From UBA6107 sp034430175 (GTDB taxonomy: Bacteria > Chloroflexota > Anaerolineae > Anaerolineales > Anaerolineaceae), in the NCBI GenBank assembly GCA_034430175.1, contig DAOUFI010000001.1:186001-250000 (forward strand): a stretch of DNA of 64,000 nucleotides. The letters are read 5' to 3'. Positions 52,549 through 59,762 of this stretch are shown piece after piece; positions within the stretch are counted from its first letter, which is position 1; the number at the start of each line of letters is the position of its first letter. A program made the position numbers and the translations under genes. The notes beneath the pieces are model-generated. The model searched no databases. It was not told the origin of the DNA and saw only the letters and a list, made by a program, of their open reading frames with translations.

Positions 52549-54078
52549 TTAAAATCCGCGATCCATTTCTTTGATCGGATCCACCCCCTGGACGATAAGG
52601 GCAGGAGCGTGGCTGAACTGCCAATCGCGACCGTCGAGCACGGAAACCAGCGCGGCGGAGAGCACCCAGTCGTCATGCAACAGGTCGCCGCTGAGCGGGT
52701 CGCGGCTGCCATCGGGGACGTTCCAACGCATCAGATGACCGGGCCCGGGCTGGACCTCGAACTGGCAGGCGGCAAGCTGCCTGAAGAACTCGCGCTGGTG
52801 CGCGGCCTGTTCCTCCGGAGAGTTGGCGGGATACAGCGCTTCCTGCCAGCGTCCCGCGTCCACCAGACCGGTGAAATTCCAGCCCAGCTCGGATTTGGAG
52901 GAAGCGGTGAACGTGAACGGGATCACCCGTCCGGGCAGAGCGCTTTCAAGCATCGAAGCCAACCCGGCGCCCACCCCGGTGGCGTCTACCACCACGGCCT
53001 GGGCGCGCCATTCGAGCGCCAGAGCCCGTACCTGCGGCAGCAGCGTGGAAGTTGCCGCGCCGATCCATTGACGGCGCAGCACCGGGCGGTAGGCGGGCAG
53101 CGCGCCTTCGACGGCAGGCAGCACTTGCGCAATTGTCAGGGCGGTGGCGTCGCGGCCGGGATTGGCCAGGGTGATGCTGCCTTCAGCGGAGCGAACGCCT
53201 TCATCCGCGCCGGCCACGTCGAGCAGGAACGCGTACGCGCCTTCGGGGTCGAACGTGCTGACCGGGTTCCCCGATGCCTGCATACGGGCGATCCGATCCG
53301 GCGGAAAGAGCCCGCCCAGGCTGTCGATCTCTTCGGAGAAGTACTGCGTGCGCACCAGCGGATGGCTGCGTCCCAGTCTGGCGACGGCTTCCTTCACCGT
53401 TTCACGGTAGGCGGGGACTTCGGCGCTGACGTCGTCGGCGCTGAGTCTGAAGACGCGTCGTTTGCCGTCTCGTTTTTCGGCTTCGAGCGCGGCAAGCAGT
53501 TCGCGTCCCAGCAGCGAAGCGCTGGTCCAGGCGGTGCCCCAAAACACCCGGGTGGCGTGGGTGGAAGCCGTCATGGGAGCGACGTCTTTGTCGAACTTGG
53601 CGGGCTGCACGTCCTGGGCTTCGTCCACCTCCAGTAGCAGCGAAGCGGTGGCGCCCACGATGCTGCTCTCGGGCGCGCCGGAGAGGAAGCTGATACGCGC
53701 CTGGTTCACGCTGTATTGCGAACCGCTCTCTTTTTTCCAGGAACGCATGAGCAACAGGTTCTTCTTGAGGGTGCGCTCCAGGCGGCGCATGGCGGTCTGG
53801 GCTTGTGGTTTGAGCGTGGGCGAAATCTTCACCATCTCAGCCGGGCAGTCGCTGAAGAGCGCCAGCAGGTACGATTCAAGCTGGGCCTGTAGTTCGTTCT
53901 TGCCCGACTGGCGCGGAAACATCACCACGAAGCTCATGCCGAGGTTATGCAGGATGGATTCGCAGACCGCGTCGCACACCCCGCTCTGGTAACGGCGCAG
54001 GCGCGTGCCGTTGATGTAGCGCGCGTATTCGGTGGGACGGCGCAACACCTTGACGATACCGCTTTCGAGTTTGCTCAT
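52549..54078 (-). CDS. Phage terminase large subunit
   Basis: 509 residues. ATPase: Walker A PRQSGKNE (Lys60) and Walker B LLLEVDEAQD. Nuclease region: LLDVAGADEG, VVVDATGVGAG and HDDWVLSAALV, the acidic triad of RNase H-like terminase nucleases. It packages DNA into the procapsid. The ATG at 54078 overlaps the stop of the 47-residue gene upstream. Intact by length. Confidence 0.92.
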   Translation of the reverse strand: MSKLESGIVKVLRRPTEYARYINGTRLRRYQSGVCDAVCESILHNLGMSFVVMFPRQSGKNELQAQLESYLLALFSDCPAEMVKISPTLKPQAQTAMRRLERTLKKNLLLMRSWKKESGSQYSVNQARISFLSGAPESSIVGATASLLLEVDEAQDVQPAKFDKDVAPMTASTHATRVFWGTAWTSASLLGRELLAALEAEKRDGKRRVFRLSADDVSAEVPAYRETVKEAVARLGRSHPLVRTQYFSEEIDSLGGLFPPDRIARMQASGNPVSTFDPEGAYAFLLDVAGADEGVRSAEGSITLANPGRDATALTIAQVLPAVEGALPAYRPVLRRQWIGAATSTLLPQVRALALEWRAQAVVVDATGVGAGLASMLESALPGRVIPFTFTASSKSELGWNFTGLVDAGRWQEALYPANSPEEQAAHQREFFRQLAACQFEVQPGPGHLMRWNVPDGSRDPLSGDLLHDDWVLSAALVSVLDGRDWQFSHAPALIVQGVDPIKEMDRGF

Positions 54079-54218
54079 TCACGCCCTTTCGTGGTGGGTT
54101 TCGGGTGGACGGGTTTGATCGCGGCGCGTGGGTGCTGCTGCTCGCGGATCAGATCGCGCAGCAGGCGCAGGGCGGCGCGCTCAGCGCGGTCGAGGGTGCC
54201 GGGTTTACGTGGAGGCAT
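54075..54218 (-). CDS. Small basic protein upstream of terminase (hypothetical)
   Basis: 47 residues, rich in Arg, Lys and Pro (MPPRKPGTLDRAERAALR). Overlaps the preceding 105-residue gene by 14 nt and the terminase start by ATGA. Below the size of usual predictions but has a GGAGG site; function unknown. Confidence 0.5.
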   Translation of the reverse strand: MPPRKPGTLDRAERAALRLLRDLIREQQHPRAAIKPVHPKPTTKGRE

Positions 54219-54522
54219 TGCTCGCCTCCGCCTGGGTCGCGCCACCGTTGCGCAGCAATTCTTTGCAGTCGTGCAATTCGGGCCATTCGGCTTCGAGTTC
54301 GGCCAGGGCCTTGCGAAGTAGGGCGGTGGGGTCCTCGGCGGCACCGGCCAGCTCGTGCAGCGTTTTGAGCGAGCGCGCGATGTTGAGCAGGGCGCGGCAC
54401 GATGTGTCCAGACGCTGCAGGCGGTTGCTGGGGTCGGGGTCGGCGGCGATCTCGGCCACCAGGTCGATTTGCGTCTCGATCTGTTTCTCGAGATCGCCGT
54501 AAGGGTCGGTCTTTTTTGGCAT
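54205..54522 (-). CDS. Putative small terminase-like protein
   Basis: 105 residues, almost wholly helical and acidic/basic mixed (YGDLEKQIETQIDLVAEIAAD; LLNIARSLKTLHELAGAAED). As first gene of the packaging operon, immediately upstream of the large subunit, it is the natural candidate for the small terminase subunit, which often shares this all-helical build. No motif proves this. The ATG at 54522 has a perfect AGGAGG. Confidence 0.5.
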   Translation of the reverse strand: MPKKTDPYGDLEKQIETQIDLVAEIAADPDPSNRLQRLDTSCRALLNIARSLKTLHELAGAAEDPTALLRKALAELEAEWPELHDCKELLRNGGATQAEASNAST

Positions 54523-54595
54523 GGATCCTCCTAAATAGAAATAATGTTCTATATTTACAGGAAATATCATGCCACGAAAAAACGCAAAAAACAAC

Positions 54596-54642
54596 TTGCC
54601 AAAAGCGCAAGTTTTTAATGTTAAAAGTTGCGCTTTTGGCAA
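54596..54642. promoter_or_regulatory. 15-bp inverted repeat upstream of phage-cluster operon
   Basis: TTGCCAAAAGCGCAA (54596-54610) and its exact reverse complement TTGCGCTTTTGGCAA (54628-54642), 17 nt apart. It lies about 75-120 nt upstream of the first gene of the phage-like operon. Could be an operator for a repressor or a hairpin. Confidence 0.65.
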
Positions 54643-54723
54643 CTTTTAATCAAATTTTAATGTTTGGTTTTGGAGTTTCGTTTTGTATAAGGTCGGCACA
54701 ACGTTTGTTGCGAGGGAGAGGTT

Positions 54724-54746
54724 GTAGGGGCAGGTCCGTGACCTGC
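54724..54746. repeat. Degenerate REP-type palindrome
   Basis: GTAGGGGCAGGTC with the partial inverse GACCTGC; the outer right arm is lost. Located downstream of the RAYT stop. Confidence 0.55.
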
Positions 54747-54756
54747 ACTGGGTGGG

Positions 54757-55374
54757 CTACGAGCCAATATATTCCTTGTCCCTTGCCCAATTCGCCGGGT
54801 TGGATTCGATGTAGGCGGTGATAGTGGCGTATTCCTCATCGGAGCAAATAACATGCTCCCAATAATTACGTTGCCAAACGGGGGTGGATGGCGTTCCCCG
54901 CAATTCGTTGATGCGTTTGGTGACCGCGGATTTGAACGCGCGGATGATGGTTGGAATGGAACCGGGTACCGGTTTTCCAAAACGTTCAATCGAATCGGTT
55001 GGGACACGGTGTGGATCAAAAATAACCGCACCGTCCGTGGTAGGGGCACGGCGCGCCGTGCCCCTACGGGGTTTACCGTTAATGTGCGTAGGGCCATACG
55101 CCCCTACAGGTTGGTCATCGATAATATGGACAATAGCGTGGAAATGGTTGGGCATGATGACAAATTCACCCAATTCGATCTCCGGGCGGATGACGGGAGT
55201 TTTCAACCATTCTTCCCGCGCGATCTGACCGAACGGACTCAAGCGCACGCGTTCGCCATCGATTTTTCCAAATATGGAGCTGCGCCCGTATGAGACCAGC
55301 GTAATAAAGTATTCCCTGGGCTGTGAATAATCGTATTCCGGCAGACGGATGGAGCGGCGGTGATGTTCGATCAT
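54757..55374 (-). CDS. REP-associated tyrosine transposase (RAYT, IS200-like)
   Basis: 205 residues of the Y1 transposase family. HUH motif in FVIMPNHFHAIVHI; later region VWQRNYWEHVI, in which the Tyr may be the nucleophile. RAYTs are domesticated relatives of IS200/IS605 transposases that process REP palindromes. A REP palindrome (55040-55067) and a shortened one (55088-55107) lie within the frame. Further copies flank the gene. Adds about 35 residues to the usual RAYT core. Confidence 0.9.
   Translation of the reverse strand: MIEHHRRSIRLPEYDYSQPREYFITLVSYGRSSIFGKIDGERVRLSPFGQIAREEWLKTPVIRPEIELGEFVIMPNHFHAIVHIIDDQPVGAYGPTHINGKPRRGTARRAPTTDGAVIFDPHRVPTDSIERFGKPVPGSIPTIIRAFKSAVTKRINELRGTPSTPVWQRNYWEHVICSDEEYATITAYIESNPANWARDKEYIGS
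55040..55067. repeat. REP-type palindrome inside RAYT coding sequence
   Basis: 28-nt perfect palindrome, identical to 52518-52545. Read in the RAYT frame it gives the basic stretch RGTARRAPT, without breaking the frame. Confidence 0.85.
55088..55107. repeat. Shortened REP-type palindrome inside RAYT coding sequence
   Basis: GTAGGGCCATACGCCCCTAC: a REP unit of the 52479-52506 type with part of its centre lost; encodes VGAYGPT in the RAYT frame. Confidence 0.65.
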
Positions 55375-55396
55375 GGATTTCCCCTCCTAAAATTCC

Positions 55397-55499
55397 GTAG
55401 GGGCGTCGTCTTCAATATCAACGTTGGGGTTTGCTTCGCTGGTAGGTTAATTGATTATGAACCACTCAAGGATGGCGCTCGCAATGACATTGCCCCTAC
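55397..55499. repeat. REP half-sites around about 90 nt, between RAYT and methyltransferase
   Basis: GTAGGGGC at 55397-55404 and its inverse GCCCCTAC at 55492-55499 face each other across a short non-coding stretch upstream of the RAYT gene. Consistent with REPtron-like borders. Confidence 0.5.
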
Positions 55500-55502
55500 C
55501 TT

Positions 55503-57152
55503 TTAAATCCCCAATTCGCCCTGCTTCGGACCCTCCGGGTCGACCTTGCCTGCGGACTTGAAGGCTTCGGCGCCCTTCGGCGTGGGCGGGAGCTTGACCT
55601 CGGCGCCCGCGAGCAGCTCTTCGATGCTGAGGATCTGGACGCGTGGATAGTCGCGGTCCCAGATTTCGGAGTGGTAGAACCCGGCACTGGCAGCTTCGGT
55701 GAGCATGTCGCGCGTGGGCGCCTCGAGGGTGATGAAGACGCCGATCTGCGCGTTCTCACGCTCGAGCGTGCCCTTGAGGTCGCGGATGTGGCTGCTATTG
55801 ACGTGGCCGCTCTTCACCTGCACCAGCGCGCGTTTGACACCGCCCTTGCGATCGTCGAGGAAGGCGATGGCGCCGTCGACGCCGCGGTCGGCGCCCTTCT
55901 TGCCGGTCTTGCTGCCCTCACTGCCGCCCAGCGGGCGCGCCTCGATGAGCGAGAGCGCCCACCACTGGAACTGGTAGCGGTCGTCGCGCGCCAGTTGCTG
56001 CGCGCCTGCCAGGTCTTCGGGCTCGCCGATCACCTGGTAGTCTTTCTTGGGTTCGAGACCGAACATGTCTTTGAGGCGGCTCTTGTGCATGGCGATGGCC
56101 AGGTGGGTGATGTCGATGCCGATCCACTGGCGCCCCAGTTTCTGCGCCGCGGCGATGCAGGTGCCGCAGCCGCTGAAGGGATCGAGAACAATGTCGCCGG
56201 GCATCGAAGATGCCTCTAATATTCGTTCGAGTAGAGCTAAGGGTTTTTGAGTCGGATAGCCTAATGCTTCAGCTTGAGATTGACCAAGAGGATGAATATC
56301 AATCCATAAATTGTCGATTTCTGAACCATCGTAATCTACCATAAAGTTCTTGCGTCTTGGTTTTCCGTTCTTGGTAAAGAAAAGTTTGCCGGCTTTATCG
56401 AGCTCTTCAAGTTTATCTTGTGACATCATCCACCCAAATCTCGGTTTATACCCTTTGTATTCATAGGCGAGATTTGGTCGAGCCATCATTGCGGGAAGTT
56501 CAATTGGTTCGGATTTAAATCTTCGATTTTGTTCATCAACCTTATCGTAAATCTCCAACAATTCGCTCTCAGAGAGGAAGTGTCTTGGTGTTACAAATTT
56601 ATACTTATCTGATTTGGTATAGAAAAGTATTGTGTCAGTGTTATTCGCAAATCTTGTCATTTCGTATTGCGAACCCTTTTTTGTAAAGTTTCTTTTCCAA
56701 GTAATTTCATTTTTATAATTTACTGGCCCAAAAATCATATCCAGGATCATCTTGAGATAGTGGCTGGCGGTGGGGTCGCAGTGCAAATAGAGCGAGCCGG
56801 TGGGTTTGAGCACGCGGTGCAGCTCCACCAGGCGCGCGGCCATCATCACCAGGTAAGCCATCATCTGGTTGGTGCCGATGAACTGCCGCAGCGCGCCGAT
56901 CATGTTTGCCACGTTCAGCGGGGCGTTCTGGATCAGGTCCTGGTAAGTGCGCTCGGCGGTCTCGCCCCAGTGCCAGGCGTCGTCAAAGGCAGTGATTTGC
57001 GCGTCAGAGGAGGAGCCGCTCTCGTCCTTGAAGAGCACATTGTACGAGCGGTTCGAGTTGAAAGGCGGGTCCAGGTAGATCAGGTCCACCGACTCGTCCT
57101 TGATGTGTTCGCGCAGTACTTTCAGATTGTCGCCGTAGTATAGAGTATTCAT
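55503..57152 (-). CDS. DNA methyltransferase fused to Mrr-like nuclease domain
   Basis: 549 residues. N-terminal catalytic motif IYLDPPFNSN (residues 28-31 DPPF); motif I-type VLDPFSGCGT at about 321-330, so the order is that of beta-class amino-methyltransferases. The target-recognition region (about 134-314) lies between and is visibly A+T-richer than the rest. After PVHK-type sequence the C-terminus (about 400-520) contains RGVDGAIAFLDD and ALVQVKSG, the D-x-n-QxK core of Mrr-like PD-(D/E)XK nucleases. One chain thus holds modification and probably cleavage. Recognition sequence unknown. Confidence 0.85.
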   Translation of the reverse strand: MNTLYYGDNLKVLREHIKDESVDLIYLDPPFNSNRSYNVLFKDESGSSSDAQITAFDDAWHWGETAERTYQDLIQNAPLNVANMIGALRQFIGTNQMMAYLVMMAARLVELHRVLKPTGSLYLHCDPTASHYLKMILDMIFGPVNYKNEITWKRNFTKKGSQYEMTRFANNTDTILFYTKSDKYKFVTPRHFLSESELLEIYDKVDEQNRRFKSEPIELPAMMARPNLAYEYKGYKPRFGWMMSQDKLEELDKAGKLFFTKNGKPRRKNFMVDYDGSEIDNLWIDIHPLGQSQAEALGYPTQKPLALLERILEASSMPGDIVLDPFSGCGTCIAAAQKLGRQWIGIDITHLAIAMHKSRLKDMFGLEPKKDYQVIGEPEDLAGAQQLARDDRYQFQWWALSLIEARPLGGSEGSKTGKKGADRGVDGAIAFLDDRKGGVKRALVQVKSGHVNSSHIRDLKGTLERENAQIGVFITLEAPTRDMLTEAASAGFYHSEIWDRDYPRVQILSIEELLAGAEVKLPPTPKGAEAFKSAGKVDPEGPKQGELGI

Positions 57153-57438
57153 GGCATCCCCGGTTGAAATTGATGATGACTAAATTATACGGCAAATATG
57201 GTTGGGGCACGGCCCTAAAGAACAGGGTGCAAAAATCGCAACGCGCCGTGCCCGTACAGAAGGTGTCATCTCCCAATGATCGATGGTTTCGATCTTGATC
57301 CCGGATTTCCGGTTTTCGAAACCTGGGGATCGTTTTTTTTTGGATTTGGTGCCTTCTGTTGGTAAACAGATCTCCGACGATTCTAATGTACTCCCCTTTT
57401 AAATTTGTTATGATACGTATTATTCGTGGGAGGCTGAG
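57153..57438. other. Non-coding gap with an interrupted REP palindrome
   Basis: 286 nt. GGGGCACGGC (57205-57214) and GCGCCGTGCCC (about 57243-57253) are the two arms of a REP palindrome separated by about 30 extra bases. The rest is A+T-rich with no gene; it holds the divergent promoters of the methyltransferase and the proline-rich gene. Confidence 0.5.
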
Positions 57439-57936
57439 ATGAGCGATAATTACGAACCGAATTTTGGCTGTCCTGAGTTGGGTGGTTTTGAACCAACCGG
57501 AGGCGAGCCCGGCGCGCCGGAGATCGGCAGTCAGCGCTGGGTGAACCCCATGATCGAACCGCAATCGCTGGCAAGCCGCAACCTGGAGCTGTACGGGCCG
57601 AACAGCGGCAAAAGCCCAATCGAACCCCTTGGCAGTGAGCCAGAGGGCTGGTCCGCTTACGGACGCGATATGCAGAACAACTACAACAAAGATTACGAGT
57701 GGCGTCACAATTTCAACACCCTGCCGCCAGTCCCCACCTTCCCGACGCCGCAGTTCAATCCACCGTCGGTACCGCACATCCAACCCTCTTCCAATTTCCA
57801 CTTTGATTCCCCTGATATCCCGTCAGAGACGCCGACGGAAGAACCGAAGGAAGAATCCTCCTCAGGCGGCGGCGCACTCGGTGAAGTGTTCGACGCGCTG
57901 AACAAAACCTTCAATCCGTTCGAGTGGTTTAAATAG
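57439..57936 (+). CDS. Proline-rich low-complexity protein, unknown function
   Basis: 165 residues, rich in Pro, Asn, Ser, Gly and Glu (NTLPPVPTFPTPQFNPPSVPH), probably disordered. A GGGAGG site precedes the ATG. No domain, no signal peptide; ends in a short aromatic motif FNPFEWFK. Codon pattern fits a real gene, but it is an orphan here. Confidence 0.55.
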   Translation: MSDNYEPNFGCPELGGFEPTGGEPGAPEIGSQRWVNPMIEPQSLASRNLELYGPNSGKSPIEPLGSEPEGWSAYGRDMQNNYNKDYEWRHNFNTLPPVPTFPTPQFNPPSVPHIQPSSNFHFDSPDIPSETPTEEPKEESSSGGGALGEVFDALNKTFNPFEWFK

Positions 57937-57986
57937 AGTGGATAGGGTATCATCCCCCCAATTCTGAACAAAAAATCCGGAGACGC

Positions 57987-58016
57987 GGTAGGGGCAATTC
58001 ATGAATTGCCCCTACC
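57987..58016. repeat. REP-type palindrome
   Basis: 30-nt perfect palindrome with GGTAGGGGCAATTCAT and its inverse. Same outer arms as the others but a different core. Lies between the proline-rich gene and hgcB and may act as a terminator for both. Confidence 0.8.
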
Positions 58017-58051
58017 GTTGAATTTTATTGATGTTCTGTATGGTAAATATT

Positions 58052-58369
58052 TTACCCGCAGCAGCCGCTCTTGGGGTTCTCGTCCCCGCAGCCGCAGGAG
58101 GGACCGCCGCAACTGACTTCCTTGCGCCCGGTCAGCGCGGCATTGATCATGGCGGCGGCGCAGCCCACCCCGCTCGTGACGCTGATGGCGCGCGCCGGGC
58201 AATTGAGCTGGCAGGCGCCACATTCCATGCAGGCGCTGTAATTGACGATCTTCGCCTTGCGTCCGTCCATGGCAAACACAGCGTGGGGGCAGACCATGGT
58301 GCACAGGGTGCAGCCGGTGCATTTTTCAACGTCCAGAACGAGGGTGTTTTCGGTGTATGAATTGAACAT
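58052..58369 (-). CDS. hgcB: Mercury-methylation ferredoxin HgcB
   Basis: 105 residues. Two [4Fe-4S] motifs: CTGCTLCTMVCP and CMECGACQLNCP; the second is the CMECGAC form that marks HgcB. The C-terminus carries a paired cysteine (SGCCG) plus CGGPSCGCG, as expected for the vicinal Cys that HgcB is thought to use in mercury handling. Starts 10 nt after the hgcA stop. HgcB supplies low-potential electrons to the corrinoid of HgcA. Confidence 0.93.
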   Translation of the reverse strand: MFNSYTENTLVLDVEKCTGCTLCTMVCPHAVFAMDGRKAKIVNYSACMECGACQLNCPARAISVTSGVGCAAAMINAALTGRKEVSCGGPSCGCGDENPKSGCCG

Positions 58370-58379
58370 GGTTTACTCC

Positions 58380-59375
58380 CTATTTGACGAACGCGAAAAC
58401 GATCAGCGAGATCAGTCCGAGCACGCCCATCAACGCCATGGGGCGGATGTAGGTGTAGATCTCCTTGCGCACTCCCACCACCGAGGTAAAGGTGGACGAG
58501 CCGGTGAAGTTGAGCGAGATGTACGCGACCCCGGCCGACATCGTCAGCAGGTAGCCGAGCGACTGCCCGAGCTGGCGGTACCAGCTCCAATCCGCGTGGC
58601 CGAGGGCAACCGAGAGCACGAATGGCAGCGCGGCCACGAGGCCGAGGAAACCGCCCTTGCTGCTGAAATCTTTTGTCGGCAGCCAGGGCAGCAGGGCGGG
58701 GAAGAGCACCGTTCCGCTGAGGAAGAGCACCAGCGCGGCCAGCAGGTAAGGCAAGCCGCCGAGCAAAAAGCCGAGTCCCATGGCAACCAGCATGGGTAAG
58801 AGCGTCTGGGTCACGTCCACCGGCGCGAGCACCAGGCGGTCGCGCAAATTGAAGCGTACCTGGCGCATCTCGGGGGTGGCCCTGTGGGTTTTGAGATATT
58901 CGGGCAGGTCTTCAGCGCGCACGGGGCCGTACTCCACCGTGAAATTGGAGTACTTCTTCACCTCGTGGGCGGCAACGCCGGAAGCGCCGAGCTGGGGCAG
59001 GATCAGGCGCCGGTGGCTCACCACCTCGCCCAGCTTGACGGCTTCGATGCGGCGCAGCAGTTCTCGCGTGCCGAAGGTGCGTTTGCCCGCCGCGCACCAC
59101 ACGTTGACGCCGTGCGTGTCGAGGACGAGGAGATAGCAATCGATACCCTTGAGTGAGGAACGCAGCGCGTCAAAGCTGAGGGTGTAGTTGGCGCTCACGA
59201 AGACCGGCGATTCTTTATCTGGAACACCCAGATGGTACAAGCCAGGCGGCACACGGTGCTGGTCGCGGCGCACGCCGATGCGCGCCAGAAAGTGGTCGCG
59301 GTGGTCCGCTGGGGTTAGGTCCCAGGTGGTGGTCATCGGGCCGGGGGTGGAGACGAGATGATAGACACGGTTCAT
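58380..59375 (-). CDS. hgcA: Mercury-methylation corrinoid protein HgcA
   Basis: 331 residues. The diagnostic cap-helix motif NVWCAAGK (codons 59082-59105; Cys94 is the residue thought to ligate the corrinoid cobalt) is present, with LLVLDTHGVNVWC before it and a globular corrinoid-binding domain in residues 1-175. The C-terminal half has about five membrane helices and ends with LNFTGSSTFTSVVG, a conserved HgcA segment. Methylates Hg(II). Followed by hgcB and preceded by an arsR-type gene, all on one strand. Confidence 0.95.
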   Translation of the reverse strand: MNRVYHLVSTPGPMTTTWDLTPADHRDHFLARIGVRRDQHRVPPGLYHLGVPDKESPVFVSANYTLSFDALRSSLKGIDCYLLVLDTHGVNVWCAAGKRTFGTRELLRRIEAVKLGEVVSHRRLILPQLGASGVAAHEVKKYSNFTVEYGPVRAEDLPEYLKTHRATPEMRQVRFNLRDRLVLAPVDVTQTLLPMLVAMGLGFLLGGLPYLLAALVLFLSGTVLFPALLPWLPTKDFSSKGGFLGLVAALPFVLSVALGHADWSWYRQLGQSLGYLLTMSAGVAYISLNFTGSSTFTSVVGVRKEIYTYIRPMALMGVLGLISLIVFAFVK

Positions 59376-59395
59376 TGGTAGCCTTTCGATAATAA

Positions 59396-59414
59396 ATAGA
59401 CGATTATCTATATA
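59396..59414. promoter_or_regulatory. Operator-like dyad ahead of hgcA
   Basis: 19-nt site whose reverse complement matches the site ahead of arsR (59744-59762) at 17 of 19 positions. Core ATAGAC...ATCTAT. Located 21-39 nt upstream of the hgcA start, within the 53-nt arsR-hgcA gap. Confidence 0.7.
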
Positions 59415-59428
59415 TCAGGACAAAAAAA

Positions 59429-59734
59429 TTACTTGCAGGCGCAATCCTCGTCGAGCGAAGAGGAGAACTTCACCACCAGACTATCGCAGCATACCGTCAC
59501 CAGTTCGCGGTTGAGCTGGTAGAAGGTTTGCTTGCCATCCTCTTTGACTTGTACCAGCCCGGCATCGCGCAGCACGGCCAGGTGATGCGACACGGTGGGT
59601 TGGGTGACGTTGAGGCATTCCACGATCTCGTTCACCGAGATCCAGCGGCAGCAGGTGAGCTTCATGATCTTCTGCCGGGTATCATCGGCGAGGACCTTGG
59701 CAAAAATCACGGGGTCAAGCGCGGGAACTGTCAT
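59429..59734 (-). CDS. ArsR family regulator upstream of hgcAB
   Basis: 101 residues with a winged HTH (VNEIVECLNVTQPTVSHHLAVL). Seven cysteines: LTCCRW and an EC in the recognition region, VCC near the C-terminus, and CAC at the very end. The canonical arsenic-sensing CVC in the helix before the HTH is not present; SVN stands at that position. A different metal or thiol signal is plausible. Directly upstream of hgcA and flanked by operator-like dyads on both sides. Confidence 0.88.
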   Translation of the reverse strand: MTVPALDPVIFAKVLADDTRQKIMKLTCCRWISVNEIVECLNVTQPTVSHHLAVLRDAGLVQVKEDGKQTFYQLNRELVTVCCDSLVVKFSSSLDEDCACK

Positions 59735-59743
59735 GCTTTTTAT

Positions 59744-59762
59744 TATATAGATGAACGTCTAT
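59744..59762. promoter_or_regulatory. Operator-like dyad ahead of arsR
   Basis: TATATAGATGAACGTCTAT, with 7-bp arms (59745-59751 and 59758-59764) around 6 nt, 10 nt upstream of the arsR start. Matches the hgcA site in inverted orientation. Confidence 0.75.

Noticed and set aside
49172..53637. Long plus-strand frames opposite capsid, portal and terminase genes
   Set aside because: They are antisense shadows caused by high G+C; the minus-strand frames carry the phage motifs.
54571..54651. 26-codon plus-strand frame (MPRKNAKNNLPK...) across the 15-bp inverted repeat
   Set aside because: Mostly made of the palindrome itself; no ribosome site and too short to support.
57153..57801. Minus-strand frame overlapping the start of the methyltransferase and the proline-rich gene
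   Set aside because: The sequence has no family features; it only continues in antisense of the proline-rich gene.
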